Assembly (NCBI GenBank): GCA_014360005.1
Contig: JACIYI010000008.1
Location: 1-64,000 of the forward strand
From: Candidatus Aminicenantota bacterium
GTDB lineage: Bacteria > Acidobacteriota > Aminicenantia > Aminicenantales > Saccharicenantaceae
Direction: 5' to 3'
Length of the DNA: 64,000 nucleotides
A model generated the notes under the pieces. That model ran no database searches. It was not told the DNA's origin and was given only the letters and a program-made list of their open reading frames with translations. The position numbers were made by a program, and so were the translations under genes. Shown here one piece after another: positions 33,606-42,336 of this stretch. How positions within the stretch are numbered: position 1 is the first letter of the stretch; the number at the start of each line of letters is the position of its first letter.

Positions 33606-36353
33606 ATGGAAATAAAAGCTTTTGAAGCCAGAAAAAAGAGAAATTTTATCATCATTGTCGGCGTTATCATTTTTCTTTTGCTTAGTATCAATACAGTTGC
33701 TCGAGGATCAGAGAGAACGGAAAGCCTTAGCGCTAACAGAAGCAAACAAGAAAAGATAACAATTCCATATTCCGATGGAGACCTGCTTAAATATGGGCCG
33801 CCGGCGGTTTATTCAGGCGAACAGCTGCGGGAAATAGCTTTTCCGCTCGGCGGCATCGGCACTGGCACCATCTCGCTCGGCGGACGGGGCAACCTCCGCG
33901 ACTGGGAAATTTTTAACCGCCCGGGCAAGGGCCTCAATTTCCCCTTTACTTTCTTTTCCATTTATGTTGAGACTGAAGGAAAAAAATTCAGCCGGGTGCT
34001 GGAAAGTCAGCTCTTTCCACCTTACACTGGCGGCCATGGCTACCGACGCGAAGAAGTCCCGGGTCTGCCGCGCTTTCGCCAGGCCATTTTCCGCGGCCAG
34101 TATCCCCTGGCTGAAGTTGATTTAAGCGACCCTGACCTGCCGGTCAGAGTAACTATCGAAGCCTTTAATCCCTTTATCCCCGGCGACCCGGAAAGCTCCG
34201 GTTTGCCAGCAGCCGTGCTTAAATACCGGGTCAAAAACCTCACCGATAGAGAAATAAAAATAACCCTTGCTGGTTCAATTGCCAACCCCATCGGTTTTGA
34301 CGGCCAGGGAGATTTTAATTCCCTGTTCAACCAGGCCTTCGGTCAGAACCTGAACCGCCTGGTCAGAGGGCCCGTTTCCGGGCTCTATTTTCTCTCCAGA
34401 AAAGTCCCGCCCGACTCTCCGGCCTACGGCACTCTGGCTCTGGCCACCACCTGGCCCGAGCTCACCTACGTTACTCACTGGGTTAGAGGCGAATGGTGGG
34501 ACGACCTGCAGATATTCTGGGATGATTTTTCCGACGATGGTCAGCTTCGTGACCTGGCTGAGGAAGACCCTTCCCCTGATGGCCGAACCGATGTTGGCAC
34601 TCTGGGCCTTAAAGCTGTAATTCCAGCCCGGGGCGAAGTGGTTTTGCCTTTTGTCATCAGCTGGCATTATCCTAATTTCCTGGACTACTTTGATGTGGTC
34701 CGCGAACAGCGCGGCCGGATTTATCATCCCCACTACACCAGGAAATTCAAAGATGCCTGGGAAGTGGCTGAATATCTTTTCCAGAACCTCGAGCCACTCG
34801 AAAACAAAACCCGGCATTTCCAGGAAATCTTCTTCTCATCCACTTTACCACCCTATGTTCTGGATGCGGTGTCCAGCCAGGCCTCCATCATCCGCACCCC
34901 GACCTGTCTCTGGCTTGACGACGGCCGCTTCTTTGCCTTCGAAGGCTGCAGCGACCGCTCCGGCTGCTGCCCGCTCAACTGCGCTCACGTCTGGAATTAT
35001 GCCCAGAGCCTGGCCTTTCTTTTCCCTGAGCTGGAGCGTTCCATGCGCCAGACTGATTTTCTGGTAAACGTTAAAGCTGATGGCTCCATGGTCTTCAGGA
35101 CCAGCCTTCCGCCCGGCGAAAAATACTGGAACTTCAAGCCAGCGGCTGACGGCCAGCTCGGTCGTATAATAAATCTTTACCGCGACTGGCAGATAAGCGG
35201 CGACCTCGCTTTCCTTAAAAAGCTCTGGCCTCAGGCCAAAAAAGCTCTGGAGTACGCCTGGCTGGCCTGGGATAAAGACCGCGACGGACTCCTTGAGGAC
35301 GAGCAGCACAACACCTACGATATTGAATTTTACGGGCCAAACTCCATGCTCAGTGGTTTTTATCTTGGAGCGCTGGAAGCCGGAGCCCGAATGGCTGAGG
35401 CCGTGGGGGATAAGCAGGCAGCGGCCCGGTACCGTGAAATTTTCCGCCGCGGCCAGAAAAACTATGAGAGCCAGCTCTGGAACGGTGAGTTTTTCATCCA
35501 GAAATATGACCAGGCTCTGCAGAAAAAATACCAGTACGGGGAGGGTTGCCTTTCTGACCAGCTCCTCGGTCAGTGGCTGTCGATGGTTGCCGGGCTAGGC
35601 CGTTTCCTGGATGAAGCTAAAATCAAAAGAGCCCTGGAGTCTATCTACCGCTATAACTTCCGGGAAAACTTTTACAATTTTGCCAACGTCCAGCGTACCT
35701 ACGCCCTGGCTGATGAGAAAGGCCTTGTGCTCTGCACCTGGCCGCGCGGCGGGCGTCCCCCCCTGCCCTTCCCATACTCGGATGAAGTCTGGACCGGAAT
35801 AGAATACCACGTGGCTAGCCACTTGATTTATGAAGGGATGGTAAAAGAAGGGCTGACCATAGTAAAAGCTGTTCGCGACCGCTACGACGGGCGGCGCCGC
35901 AACCCCTGGAATGAAGTGGAATGCGGTCATCATTATGCCCGGGCTATGTCTTCCTGGGGACTGCTTCTCGCCCTCTCTGGCTTCAATTATTCGGTGCCCG
36001 AAGGCCGCCTGGGTTTCGCTCCCACCCTTAACCAGGAAGATTTTAAAACCTTTTGGTCACTCGGCCCGACCTGGGGAACTTTCCGACAGAAGCTCGAGCC
36101 CCAGGCAGGTCAAGTCGGTCTTTTTAGCGGTGAACTTAAGGTGGAACAGGGGAACCTGCCCCTCAGTGAGTTTAATTTTGAGCTTCCAGCCTCATGGTCG
36201 GCAGCTAAGGTTATTGTGGATGAATGTTCTGTTAACGGTCAGAAGATAAGGGCCCGGCTGGAACGGAGCGAAGGTAAATTAAAGGTCAGGTTTGCCAGTC
36301 CGCTTGGTCTTAGAGCGTCTGATACCCTTTTGCTTAAAGTTATCAAAAAATAG
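33606..36353 (+). CDS. exported GH116 family beta-glycosidase (DUF608)
   Basis: A 915-residue secreted enzyme. A basic N-terminus (FEARKKRNF) leads into a hydrophobic signal or anchor (IIIVGVIIFLLLSI). The N-terminal beta-sandwich begins LREIAFPLGGIGTGTISLGG and GNLRDWEIFNRPGKG, the diagnostic opening of GH116 (glucosylceramidase-type). The (alpha/alpha)6 catalytic domain follows, with FAFEGCSD (candidate nucleophile Glu) and NTYDIEFYG (candidate acid/base Asp), and later ECGHHYARAM. GH116 enzymes hydrolyse beta-glucosides or xylosides including glycolipids. Length fits the family. The stop codon lies inside REP C. Confidence 0.9.
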   Translation: MEIKAFEARKKRNFIIIVGVIIFLLLSINTVARGSERTESLSANRSKQEKITIPYSDGDLLKYGPPAVYSGEQLREIAFPLGGIGTGTISLGGRGNLRDWEIFNRPGKGLNFPFTFFSIYVETEGKKFSRVLESQLFPPYTGGHGYRREEVPGLPRFRQAIFRGQYPLAEVDLSDPDLPVRVTIEAFNPFIPGDPESSGLPAAVLKYRVKNLTDREIKITLAGSIANPIGFDGQGDFNSLFNQAFGQNLNRLVRGPVSGLYFLSRKVPPDSPAYGTLALATTWPELTYVTHWVRGEWWDDLQIFWDDFSDDGQLRDLAEEDPSPDGRTDVGTLGLKAVIPARGEVVLPFVISWHYPNFLDYFDVVREQRGRIYHPHYTRKFKDAWEVAEYLFQNLEPLENKTRHFQEIFFSSTLPPYVLDAVSSQASIIRTPTCLWLDDGRFFAFEGCSDRSGCCPLNCAHVWNYAQSLAFLFPELERSMRQTDFLVNVKADGSMVFRTSLPPGEKYWNFKPAADGQLGRIINLYRDWQISGDLAFLKKLWPQAKKALEYAWLAWDKDRDGLLEDEQHNTYDIEFYGPNSMLSGFYLGALEAGARMAEAVGDKQAAARYREIFRRGQKNYESQLWNGEFFIQKYDQALQKKYQYGEGCLSDQLLGQWLSMVAGLGRFLDEAKIKRALESIYRYNFRENFYNFANVQRTYALADEKGLVLCTWPRGGRPPLPFPYSDEVWTGIEYHVASHLIYEGMVKEGLTIVKAVRDRYDGRRRNPWNEVECGHHYARAMSSWGLLLALSGFNYSVPEGRLGFAPTLNQEDFKTFWSLGPTWGTFRQKLEPQAGQVGLFSGELKVEQGNLPLSEFNFELPASWSAAKVIVDECSVNGQKIRARLERSEGKLKVRFASPLGLRASDTLLLKVIKK

Positions 36354-36379
36354 GGACATAATCTATATTTCCCTTTTTT
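36345..36379. repeat. REP C (single left-type end)
   Basis: AAAAAATAGGGACATAATCT then TATTTCCC with a T-run. It overlaps the TAG stop of the GH116 gene. No right end recognised. The AAATAGGGA / TTTCCCTTTTTT ends could pair and act as a terminator. Confidence 0.55.
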
Positions 36380-36509
36380 GAGGGAAAAGCAGATGGCAGC
36401 AATCTCCGCTACCGCTGTAATTTTAACGCCCCGGGAAAACGCCTCCAGCTTCTGTTGGCATCTGGATAAAAATCATAGGGACTGCAGGTTCTGGACCTGA
36501 GAGGCCAGC

Positions 36510-36968
36510 CTATTGCAGGCTTTCCAGTAGCGCACTTAGCCGTTCTACATGCTTTTTATCTTCTCCGGCCAGCAGGCGGAAGAGCTTTTTTAGGCTTTCA
36601 TCCTGGACTTCTATCAGAGTGTTAAGGTGTATTTTCTCAAAACCTCTTTCCAATTCCTTTAATTCTTCAAGCATTTGAGGTAGCAGCAGCTTTCTGTTCT
36701 CAATTTTTGCCAGCACTTCCTGAGCTTTTTTAATTCCCAGCAGCATTTCTTCCTCGGAGATGGCTGGCTGGCCAAAAGCTTCTGGAGCTTTCGCCAGATA
36801 ATTACGACTGTTGCGCAGCAGGTTGAGGTGTTGCTGTTCTTCATCAGCCAGGCGGGCTAACTCCCGCCCGATGTTTTCCTCAGGTAAAAGGTTAGAAGCC
36901 AGACGGTAGATTTCACCAATCATGTTTTCCAGCTCAATAGCCAGGATAATAATTTTGGCTAAGCTCAT
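36510..36968 (-). CDS. ferritin-like/rubrerythrin-type four-helix protein
   Basis: A 152-residue all-helical protein. Two di-iron-type motifs are visible, E-x-x-H in LADEEQQHLNLL (near residue 44) and EDKKHVERL near the C-terminus (about 141), with E13/E18-like glutamates in the first helix (AIELENMIGEIYRLA). This fits the rubrerythrin/ferritin-like superfamily, without the rubredoxin tail. Possible peroxide reduction or iron handling; could also be a metal-free relative. It is divergent from the TetR gene, whose promoter/operator lies in the shared 139-bp gap. Confidence 0.65.
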   Translation of the reverse strand: MSLAKIIILAIELENMIGEIYRLASNLLPEENIGRELARLADEEQQHLNLLRNSRNYLAKAPEAFGQPAISEEEMLLGIKKAQEVLAKIENRKLLLPQMLEELKELERGFEKIHLNTLIEVQDESLKKLFRLLAGEDKKHVERLSALLESLQ

Positions 36969-37046
36969 ATTTTCTCTTTGAAAATCAGATTTATTTGTAG
37001 AAATACAAAATAAACCAACTCGGCCTCTAAATCAATGATCCAAGAC

Positions 37047-37095
37047 TTGACAGCAAGTATTTCTGTTTTATAATGTGAGTGAATATTCACTTACA
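37047..37095 (+). promoter_or_regulatory. TetR-gene promoter with 22-bp autoregulatory palindrome
   Basis: TTGACA (37047-37052), a 16-bp spacer and TATAAT (37069-37074) give a near-perfect sigma70 promoter. Bases 37074-37095 form an inverted repeat with a 14-bp perfect core (AGTGAATATTCACT) and flanks TGT/ACA, one mismatched pair. It directly abuts the -10 box, so binding would block transcription. Confidence 0.8.
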
Positions 37096-37107
37096 TCTTA
37101 GGCTCCG

Positions 37108-37710
37108 ATGAAAAAATCGGTCTTTTTTCAGACCCCGGAAAGCCGCAAGGGCGATATCATCACCTCAGCCCTGAGGATCATTGACCGCAGTGGCATCAAA
37201 AGCCTGACGGTAGCCCGCCTGGCCCAGGAGGTGGGTTTCGTTGAGTCAGCGCTTTACCGGCACTTCAAATCCAAGCGCGACCTGGTGTCCTTCATCCTGG
37301 ATAATATCCGGCAGGAAGCCCGCAATCATTTGGCCGAGGTAGAAGAAAAAGCCTCCAACTCCCTGGAGGCGCTGCAGCAGTTGCTGTTTCTTCACCTGAA
37401 ATTCCTGGAAGAGTATCCCGGCATTTTCAAGATCATCTATTCAGACGAGATTCACCTGGGGGACATGGAACTCCAGGATAAGGTCAACGGGTTGATTTCA
37501 GAAATCCTGGCTTTCATCAAGAAGGTAATTCAGAAAGCCGTTGCTGAGCGGAAGCTTAAAACCGACCTGGACGTGACCACGGCCGCCATGCATTTCCTGG
37601 GGCTGGTCTACACCGCTTTTTCATACTGGACCATTAAGGAACGCCGGGTTTCGCTCCGAAAAATCAGCACCAAACTCCTGGAGCAGTACCTGGAAGGAGT
37701 GAAGGCCTGA
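37108..37710 (+). CDS. TetR family transcriptional repressor
   Basis: A 200-residue TetR/AcrR regulator. Residues 15-60 are the HTH: IITSALRIIDRSGIKSLTVA then VGFVESALYRHFKSKRDLV, very typical. The C-terminal ligand-binding helices carry many hydrophobics (LLFLHLKFLEEYPGIFKIIY). TGAATATTCA-type palindromes are typical targets of this family, and one overlaps its own promoter, so it probably represses itself and the exporter genes downstream. Many such regulators next to MMPL exporters respond to acyl-CoA or hydrophobic compounds; here the ligand is unknown. Confidence 0.9.
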   Translation: MKKSVFFQTPESRKGDIITSALRIIDRSGIKSLTVARLAQEVGFVESALYRHFKSKRDLVSFILDNIRQEARNHLAEVEEKASNSLEALQQLLFLHLKFLEEYPGIFKIIYSDEIHLGDMELQDKVNGLISEILAFIKKVIQKAVAERKLKTDLDVTTAAMHFLGLVYTAFSYWTIKERRVSLRKISTKLLEQYLEGVKA

Positions 37711-37848
37711 GCTTTTGCTGCCGAACAGGAGTGGAGACCAGAGGTGAAAACGAAGACAAGAAAGCAGGAAATAAACAGAAATAAAAAACGGAAACTCGAT
37801 AATATTCCCGGTACCACTTTCTGCTCCTGCCGCCGGGAGGAATAAAGC

Positions 37849-40722
37849 ATGGAAAAGGTCTGGCGAAAGCTTCTGCGGTTCAGCTGGTTGATAATCCTGG
37901 CCCTGGTTGGGCTGACAGTCTTTTTTGCCCTCCAGTTCAAGAATCTCCACTACCAGAACAAGTTCACCACCTGGCTGCCCCAAGATGACCCGGTGGTCAG
38001 GCTGCTCCTGGACACCGGTGAAAAATTCGGTTCAACCGAGCTGGTGCTGGTAACTTTCCAAGCCAGGGAGGGCGAAACATTTCGCCCCGAACTTCTCCAT
38101 AGTCTCAAGGAGGCTACCGAAGAGCTCAGGCAGCAGAAGGAAGTGTTTTACGTGACTTCCATCATCTCGGCTCCCAATATTCAGTCTTCTGATGGTGAGG
38201 TAATCGTTTCCGATTTCCTGGAAGAAATTCCCGAATCCGAAGCCGAACTCAAAGCCAAGCTGCACGAAGCCCTGACCAAGGAAAACTACGTCAGCACCTA
38301 TCTTTCGCCCGACGGCCGCTGGCTGGGAGCAGCCGTCTATCTCCGGAGTGGAGTGGACAGCGCCGAAGCCTTTGACCGGGTGGTCAAAGCCATCATGGAA
38401 AAGCACCTGGCCGATAAAGCAGAAATTCATTACGCCGGCGAGCCCTGCTTCACCTACTATGCCGACAAATACTTAAAGAAGGACCTCAAGCTTCTGGTTC
38501 CGGTTATCGTGCTGACGGTTCTGTTGGTTCTTTACCTGAGTTTTAGAAAACTGCGGGCGGTTTTTCTGCCGTCGCTGGTGGTCTGGCTGTCCACGGCCTG
38601 GGTCTTCGGGCTGATGGCTTTGTTCCGGGTGCCGATGAACCTGGTGACCCCGGCCCTGCCGGTCTTGCTGATCGGTCTGGGCTCTGCCTATGGAATTCAC
38701 ATGGTCAACTCCATCGAGCAGAACAGGACCGAGAGCTTGAGCCGGGCCGAATGTATTGCCCGAAGTGCTGGCCGGGTGGCGCTGCCAGTGTTTATGGCCG
38801 CAGCCACCACCATGGTGGGTTTCGTCTCCTTTCTCACCGCCAAGCTCGGGCTTATCAGCAATTTCGGAATTTTTGCCGGGGTGGGAGTCATGCTGGCCAT
38901 GGTCATCACTTATGCCCTCATCCCTTCGGCCTTCTATCTTCTGCCTGAACCACGAGTCAAGGACCAAACCCGGACCATTTCCCTGGTCAACCCGGCGCTT
39001 TTTAACTGGCTGGCCGGCCGGGTTGTACGTTATAGCCGGAGCATAATTGTGGTCGGCTTTATCATTTTTATCTTCTTTATTCTCTGGATTCCGACCATAA
39101 AAAGGGAGGTAAATTTCACCAGCTACTTCCCGGCAGGAAGCGAGCCGCGTCAGGCGGACCGGGTGGTCCGGGCCAACTTCGACGGCGCCTCCCCACTCAG
39201 CATTTATTTCAAGACTGCTAACCTGCGCTCGGCTGGAGCCCTGCGGGTTCTGCGCCGGGCTGAAAATTTCATGGTCTCGCTACCTAACTGCGGTCTGCCG
39301 CTGTCGGCGGCCGAGCTGGTAGAGGAGCTCAACGAAAAAATGAACGGCCGGTTCTCTCTGCCCGAGACCGATGGCCAGGTGGCCAACCTCTGGTTTTTCC
39401 TGGAGGGTCGGGAGGAACTGAGGCAGCTCATCTCGGAAGATTTCAAAGAAGGTCTGGTTTTCTCCCGGACTTCTTCCTCCCGGACTGAATTTCACTGGAA
39501 GCTGCGCCGGACGATTAGTGCTTTCCTGGAGAAAGAAATGCCCGCAGAGTTCCGGGAAATCTCCCTGAGCGGTTTGCCAGATGAAGCTGCTTCCGGGCTC
39601 AGGACCAGCGAAGCCGAATATCTCCTGGACGAAGTGGAATGGCTGCTCAAAAGATATGCGCCCCAGGCCAGTTTCGACCGCCAAGCTGTAGCAAACGTCC
39701 TGCGCCAGGTGATTCATGACTGGCCGGGACTTTCTGAGCCGGAAGTGGTTTCTGGGTGGCGCCGGGAGGTTGAGAGTTATGTGCTGGCTGATTCTTTTGA
39801 TTTTGTCCTCTCGCCCGCTCAACGCCAGGCCCTGGTTGGCAGGCTGGTAAATCTCGCTCAATCGGGGCAGGGGAATGAAGCCAACTTCCTCGCTCTTTTG
39901 AAACAGGTAATTCCCGACCGAAGCTATGAAGAGGAAACGGCCAGGCGGGTGGCCAAAACCTTCTCACTCCGGTTAAAGGAAGCCCGGGAAAAAGTGGCCG
40001 TGGAAAAAGCCGACGCCAAAATCAGGCCATTGCTCCCGGCTGAGGTAAGGGGCAACGACCACTTCGGGCGGCGGCTGCGGGGTTTGTGGTTTGAACTGGC
40101 TGACGACCTGGTGGTTCTGCCCGTAAACCGCCCGGGCGCAGGACTACCTGCGGGCCTGGAGCAGGCCAGCCGGGCGCTTAAATTCGAATTAATTGACCAG
40201 AGCGGACTGCCGCCAGCCCTGACCCAGCTTGACCATTACCTTTTTGTCTCCCAGCTGCAGTCGTTTATCCTGGCCCTGGTCCTGACCTTTTTCATCATGC
40301 TGCTCATCAGGAAATCGTTAAAACTGGGCCTCGTTTCTATTAGCCCCATAGTCTTCACGCTCGGCCTGGTCTATGGCTTTTTCGGGCTGGCCGGGCTGGA
40401 ACTGGATTACGTGACTATGATGGTAGCCTCGGTCTCTATCGGCGTGGGCATTGATTATTCCATCCATTTTGTTCACGGGGTTATGACCGGTTTGAAACAG
40501 GGGCTCGGGCGGCAGGAGGCCATAGCCCTGGCCTTCCGGGAAAAAGGCGCAGCCATCGTGGCTAATTCGCTGGCGGTCATGCTGGGTTTTGCCGTCTTGT
40601 TGCTGGCGTCGATGAGCCCGCTGCGAACCTTCGGTGGAATCATGGTCGGCTCGATGTTCCTGGCAGCTTTCTCGGCTCTGACCGTCCTGCCGGCCCTGTT
40701 GTTGAGGGTGAAGATGAAATGA
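37849..40722 (+). CDS. MMPL/RND superfamily exporter
   Basis: A 957-residue inner-membrane transporter. N-terminal helix (FSWLIILALVGLTVFFALQF) leads into a periplasmic loop with LHYQNKFTTWLPQDDP. Then come five helices including VLLIGLGSAYGIHMVNSIEQ (the H-rich proton-relay helix of MMPL proteins) and LPVFMAAATTMVGFVSFL. A second half repeats the plan, with a large loop (about 430-800) and GVGIDYSIHFVHGVM. Domain order is that of two 6-TM halves, as in HpnN and other hydrophobe exporters. Follows the TetR gene by 138 bp and is probably co-regulated. Substrate is likely a lipid or hydrophobic compound. Confidence 0.88.
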   Translation: MEKVWRKLLRFSWLIILALVGLTVFFALQFKNLHYQNKFTTWLPQDDPVVRLLLDTGEKFGSTELVLVTFQAREGETFRPELLHSLKEATEELRQQKEVFYVTSIISAPNIQSSDGEVIVSDFLEEIPESEAELKAKLHEALTKENYVSTYLSPDGRWLGAAVYLRSGVDSAEAFDRVVKAIMEKHLADKAEIHYAGEPCFTYYADKYLKKDLKLLVPVIVLTVLLVLYLSFRKLRAVFLPSLVVWLSTAWVFGLMALFRVPMNLVTPALPVLLIGLGSAYGIHMVNSIEQNRTESLSRAECIARSAGRVALPVFMAAATTMVGFVSFLTAKLGLISNFGIFAGVGVMLAMVITYALIPSAFYLLPEPRVKDQTRTISLVNPALFNWLAGRVVRYSRSIIVVGFIIFIFFILWIPTIKREVNFTSYFPAGSEPRQADRVVRANFDGASPLSIYFKTANLRSAGALRVLRRAENFMVSLPNCGLPLSAAELVEELNEKMNGRFSLPETDGQVANLWFFLEGREELRQLISEDFKEGLVFSRTSSSRTEFHWKLRRTISAFLEKEMPAEFREISLSGLPDEAASGLRTSEAEYLLDEVEWLLKRYAPQASFDRQAVANVLRQVIHDWPGLSEPEVVSGWRREVESYVLADSFDFVLSPAQRQALVGRLVNLAQSGQGNEANFLALLKQVIPDRSYEEETARRVAKTFSLRLKEAREKVAVEKADAKIRPLLPAEVRGNDHFGRRLRGLWFELADDLVVLPVNRPGAGLPAGLEQASRALKFELIDQSGLPPALTQLDHYLFVSQLQSFILALVLTFFIMLLIRKSLKLGLVSISPIVFTLGLVYGFFGLAGLELDYVTMMVASVSIGVGIDYSIHFVHGVMTGLKQGLGRQEAIALAFREKGAAIVANSLAVMLGFAVLLLASMSPLRTFGGIMVGSMFLAAFSALTVLPALLLRVKMK

Positions 40723-41106
40723 GGCGGAGTAAGGAGGGCGGGATTATTAGTGGAGGCTTTAGCTTCAGGCCAAATGAAACTGGGATAGCCCGCGGGGCCT
40801 TAAGTTGCGGATGTGGAAAAATCAGGGCCGGCCAGGAATGCCAGCGGATTTGTTATGAGAGGAACGCGGAAGGGAGCGGCTGGGAAACTGTGGGTGAATT
40901 AATGAGAATAAAGTTCATAAGGCGGAGAATGAGGCGAATTGACCTGGCCGGGGTGAGTCGATTGATTCTGGTGGTGTCGGCCTGGTAAAAAATGCAGCCA
41001 TTGAGGCCGGAGAGAAGAAATAAAGCCTTCAAAAGAAATGAAAATGAAGAAGGAAATGAGGATTAAGATTCGGAGAATGGCAATAAATTACAAACAGGAG
41101 GAAGAG
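40723..41106. other. gene-poor spacer of about 385 bp
   Basis: Purine-rich, contains an 89-codon open frame (40719-40988) with no family features, atypical composition and no good RBS; I regard it as non-coding. No terminator or repeat found. Confidence 0.35.
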
Positions 41107-41928
41107 ATGATGAGCAAAAACACCGTTCAGAGAAGTAAAAATAATTCAGCCTTTTTCTATTTCTTGGCCGGGGCTACAGCCTTTTTGTTGCTGTTGTTTG
41201 GATTTTTCCATGGGCTGCTGGCCCAGGACCGGGGCGAGGAAATCCTGAAAAAAATCGAGGACCAGACTATCGGACCGAAAGCGCCGGCTGATATCCAGGC
41301 CGAAATGATTATGATTATCAGGAGTGCCAGGGGTGAGGAGAGGAGGCGGGAACTTATGGTCTGGACTAAAAATAATCCGGTGGGGGATGACTGGCGGCTG
41401 ATGAAATTCCTGGCCCCGGCCGATATCAAGAACCTGGGCTTTCTGGTCCTGGCCGATGACCAGATGTATCTTTATATGCCGGAATTCCATCGGGTCAGAC
41501 GGATTGCCTCGCATAACAAGAAGGAAAGCTTCGTCGGCTCGGATTTTTCCTACGATGACCTGGGCACGGCCGGATTTTCGGCCTTTTTTACCCCGAAGTT
41601 AAAGGAAGAAGAGGAGAAGGCCTGGATCCTGGAGCTGGAGAGAAAACCTGGAGCCAAGAAACAGTACTCCAGGATTATCCTGACCGTGGATAAAGCCACG
41701 GAGCTTCCGGTCAGGGCTGAGCTGTATGATGATGGCGGGCAGCTGTTTAAGGTTGAGACCCAGGAAAACAGCCGTATCGGAAAATACTGGGTGCCAACCA
41801 AATTCGTGATGGAAAACGTCAGGGCGGGAACCAGCACTGTCCTGGAGCTCAGGAATGTCAGGGTGGACCAGAATCTGGCGGCCGAAATTTTTACCGAGAG
41901 GAATCTGAAGCGCAGCGTCAGTCGCTGA
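41107..41928 (+). CDS. outer membrane lipoprotein-sorting (LolA-like) protein
   Basis: About 273 residues from ATG 41107, which has AGGAGG 6 bp upstream. The frame is open further 5' but without a good start. Signal peptide: FFYFLAGATAFLLLLFGFFH followed by GLLAQ. Mature part has the convex beta-sheet pattern of LolA/DUF4292 proteins: EEILKKIEDQ, IQAEMIMIIRSARGEERRRE, MKFLAPADIKNLGFLVLADD, QMYLYMPEFHRVRRIASHNK, SFVGSDFSYDDL. That KESFVGSDFSYDDL run is typical of the outer membrane lipoprotein-sorting family beside RND exporters. It likely carries a lipid from the MMPL pump to the barrel. Confidence 0.85.
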   Translation: MMSKNTVQRSKNNSAFFYFLAGATAFLLLLFGFFHGLLAQDRGEEILKKIEDQTIGPKAPADIQAEMIMIIRSARGEERRRELMVWTKNNPVGDDWRLMKFLAPADIKNLGFLVLADDQMYLYMPEFHRVRRIASHNKKESFVGSDFSYDDLGTAGFSAFFTPKLKEEEEKAWILELERKPGAKKQYSRIILTVDKATELPVRAELYDDGGQLFKVETQENSRIGKYWVPTKFVMENVRAGTSTVLELRNVRVDQNLAAEIFTERNLKRSVSR

Positions 41929-42336
41929 GCCAGCGCCGGAAAGATGGTCGGAAGAGGTGGTGGCGTGGTAGTGTGGTGGCGGCTGGGGGCGAGAGGGAAG
42001 GCCTTAGGAGAGTAAAGAAGAAGAAGGAAGGCAGGAAGAAAGAAAGAGAGAACGGACACTGCCCGGATGCTTTGCGGGCGGGAGTGGCCTGGGTTGAGCT
42101 GGAGATTTTATGGTCATAAAATTATCTGAAGGCAGGCAGGATATGAAGAAAAAGAAGACGAATCCGGTTAAGCCCAGTGGGGTTGAAGTTTCCAGGAGCA
42201 AACTCTGATGGGCGAAAATAATTGGCAGGCCCTGGAAAAGTGGTCCAGGCTCCTGGTCAAAAATTTCGGGCAGGAAAGATAACGGCCTTGGCACCAAGAT
42301 TTGATGTAAGCAAAGCGAGCATAAGGGAGGTAGGAA
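41929..42336. other. gene-free gap of about 410 bp
   Basis: Purine-rich, no gene, repeat or terminator recognised. An AGGGAGG ribosome site at its end serves the barrel gene at 42337. Confidence 0.35.

Noticed and set aside
40719-40988. 89-codon plus-strand ORF between the MMPL and LolA-like genes
   Set aside because: No family features, biased purine-rich composition, Cys/Arg-rich translation; the real downstream start is at 41107.
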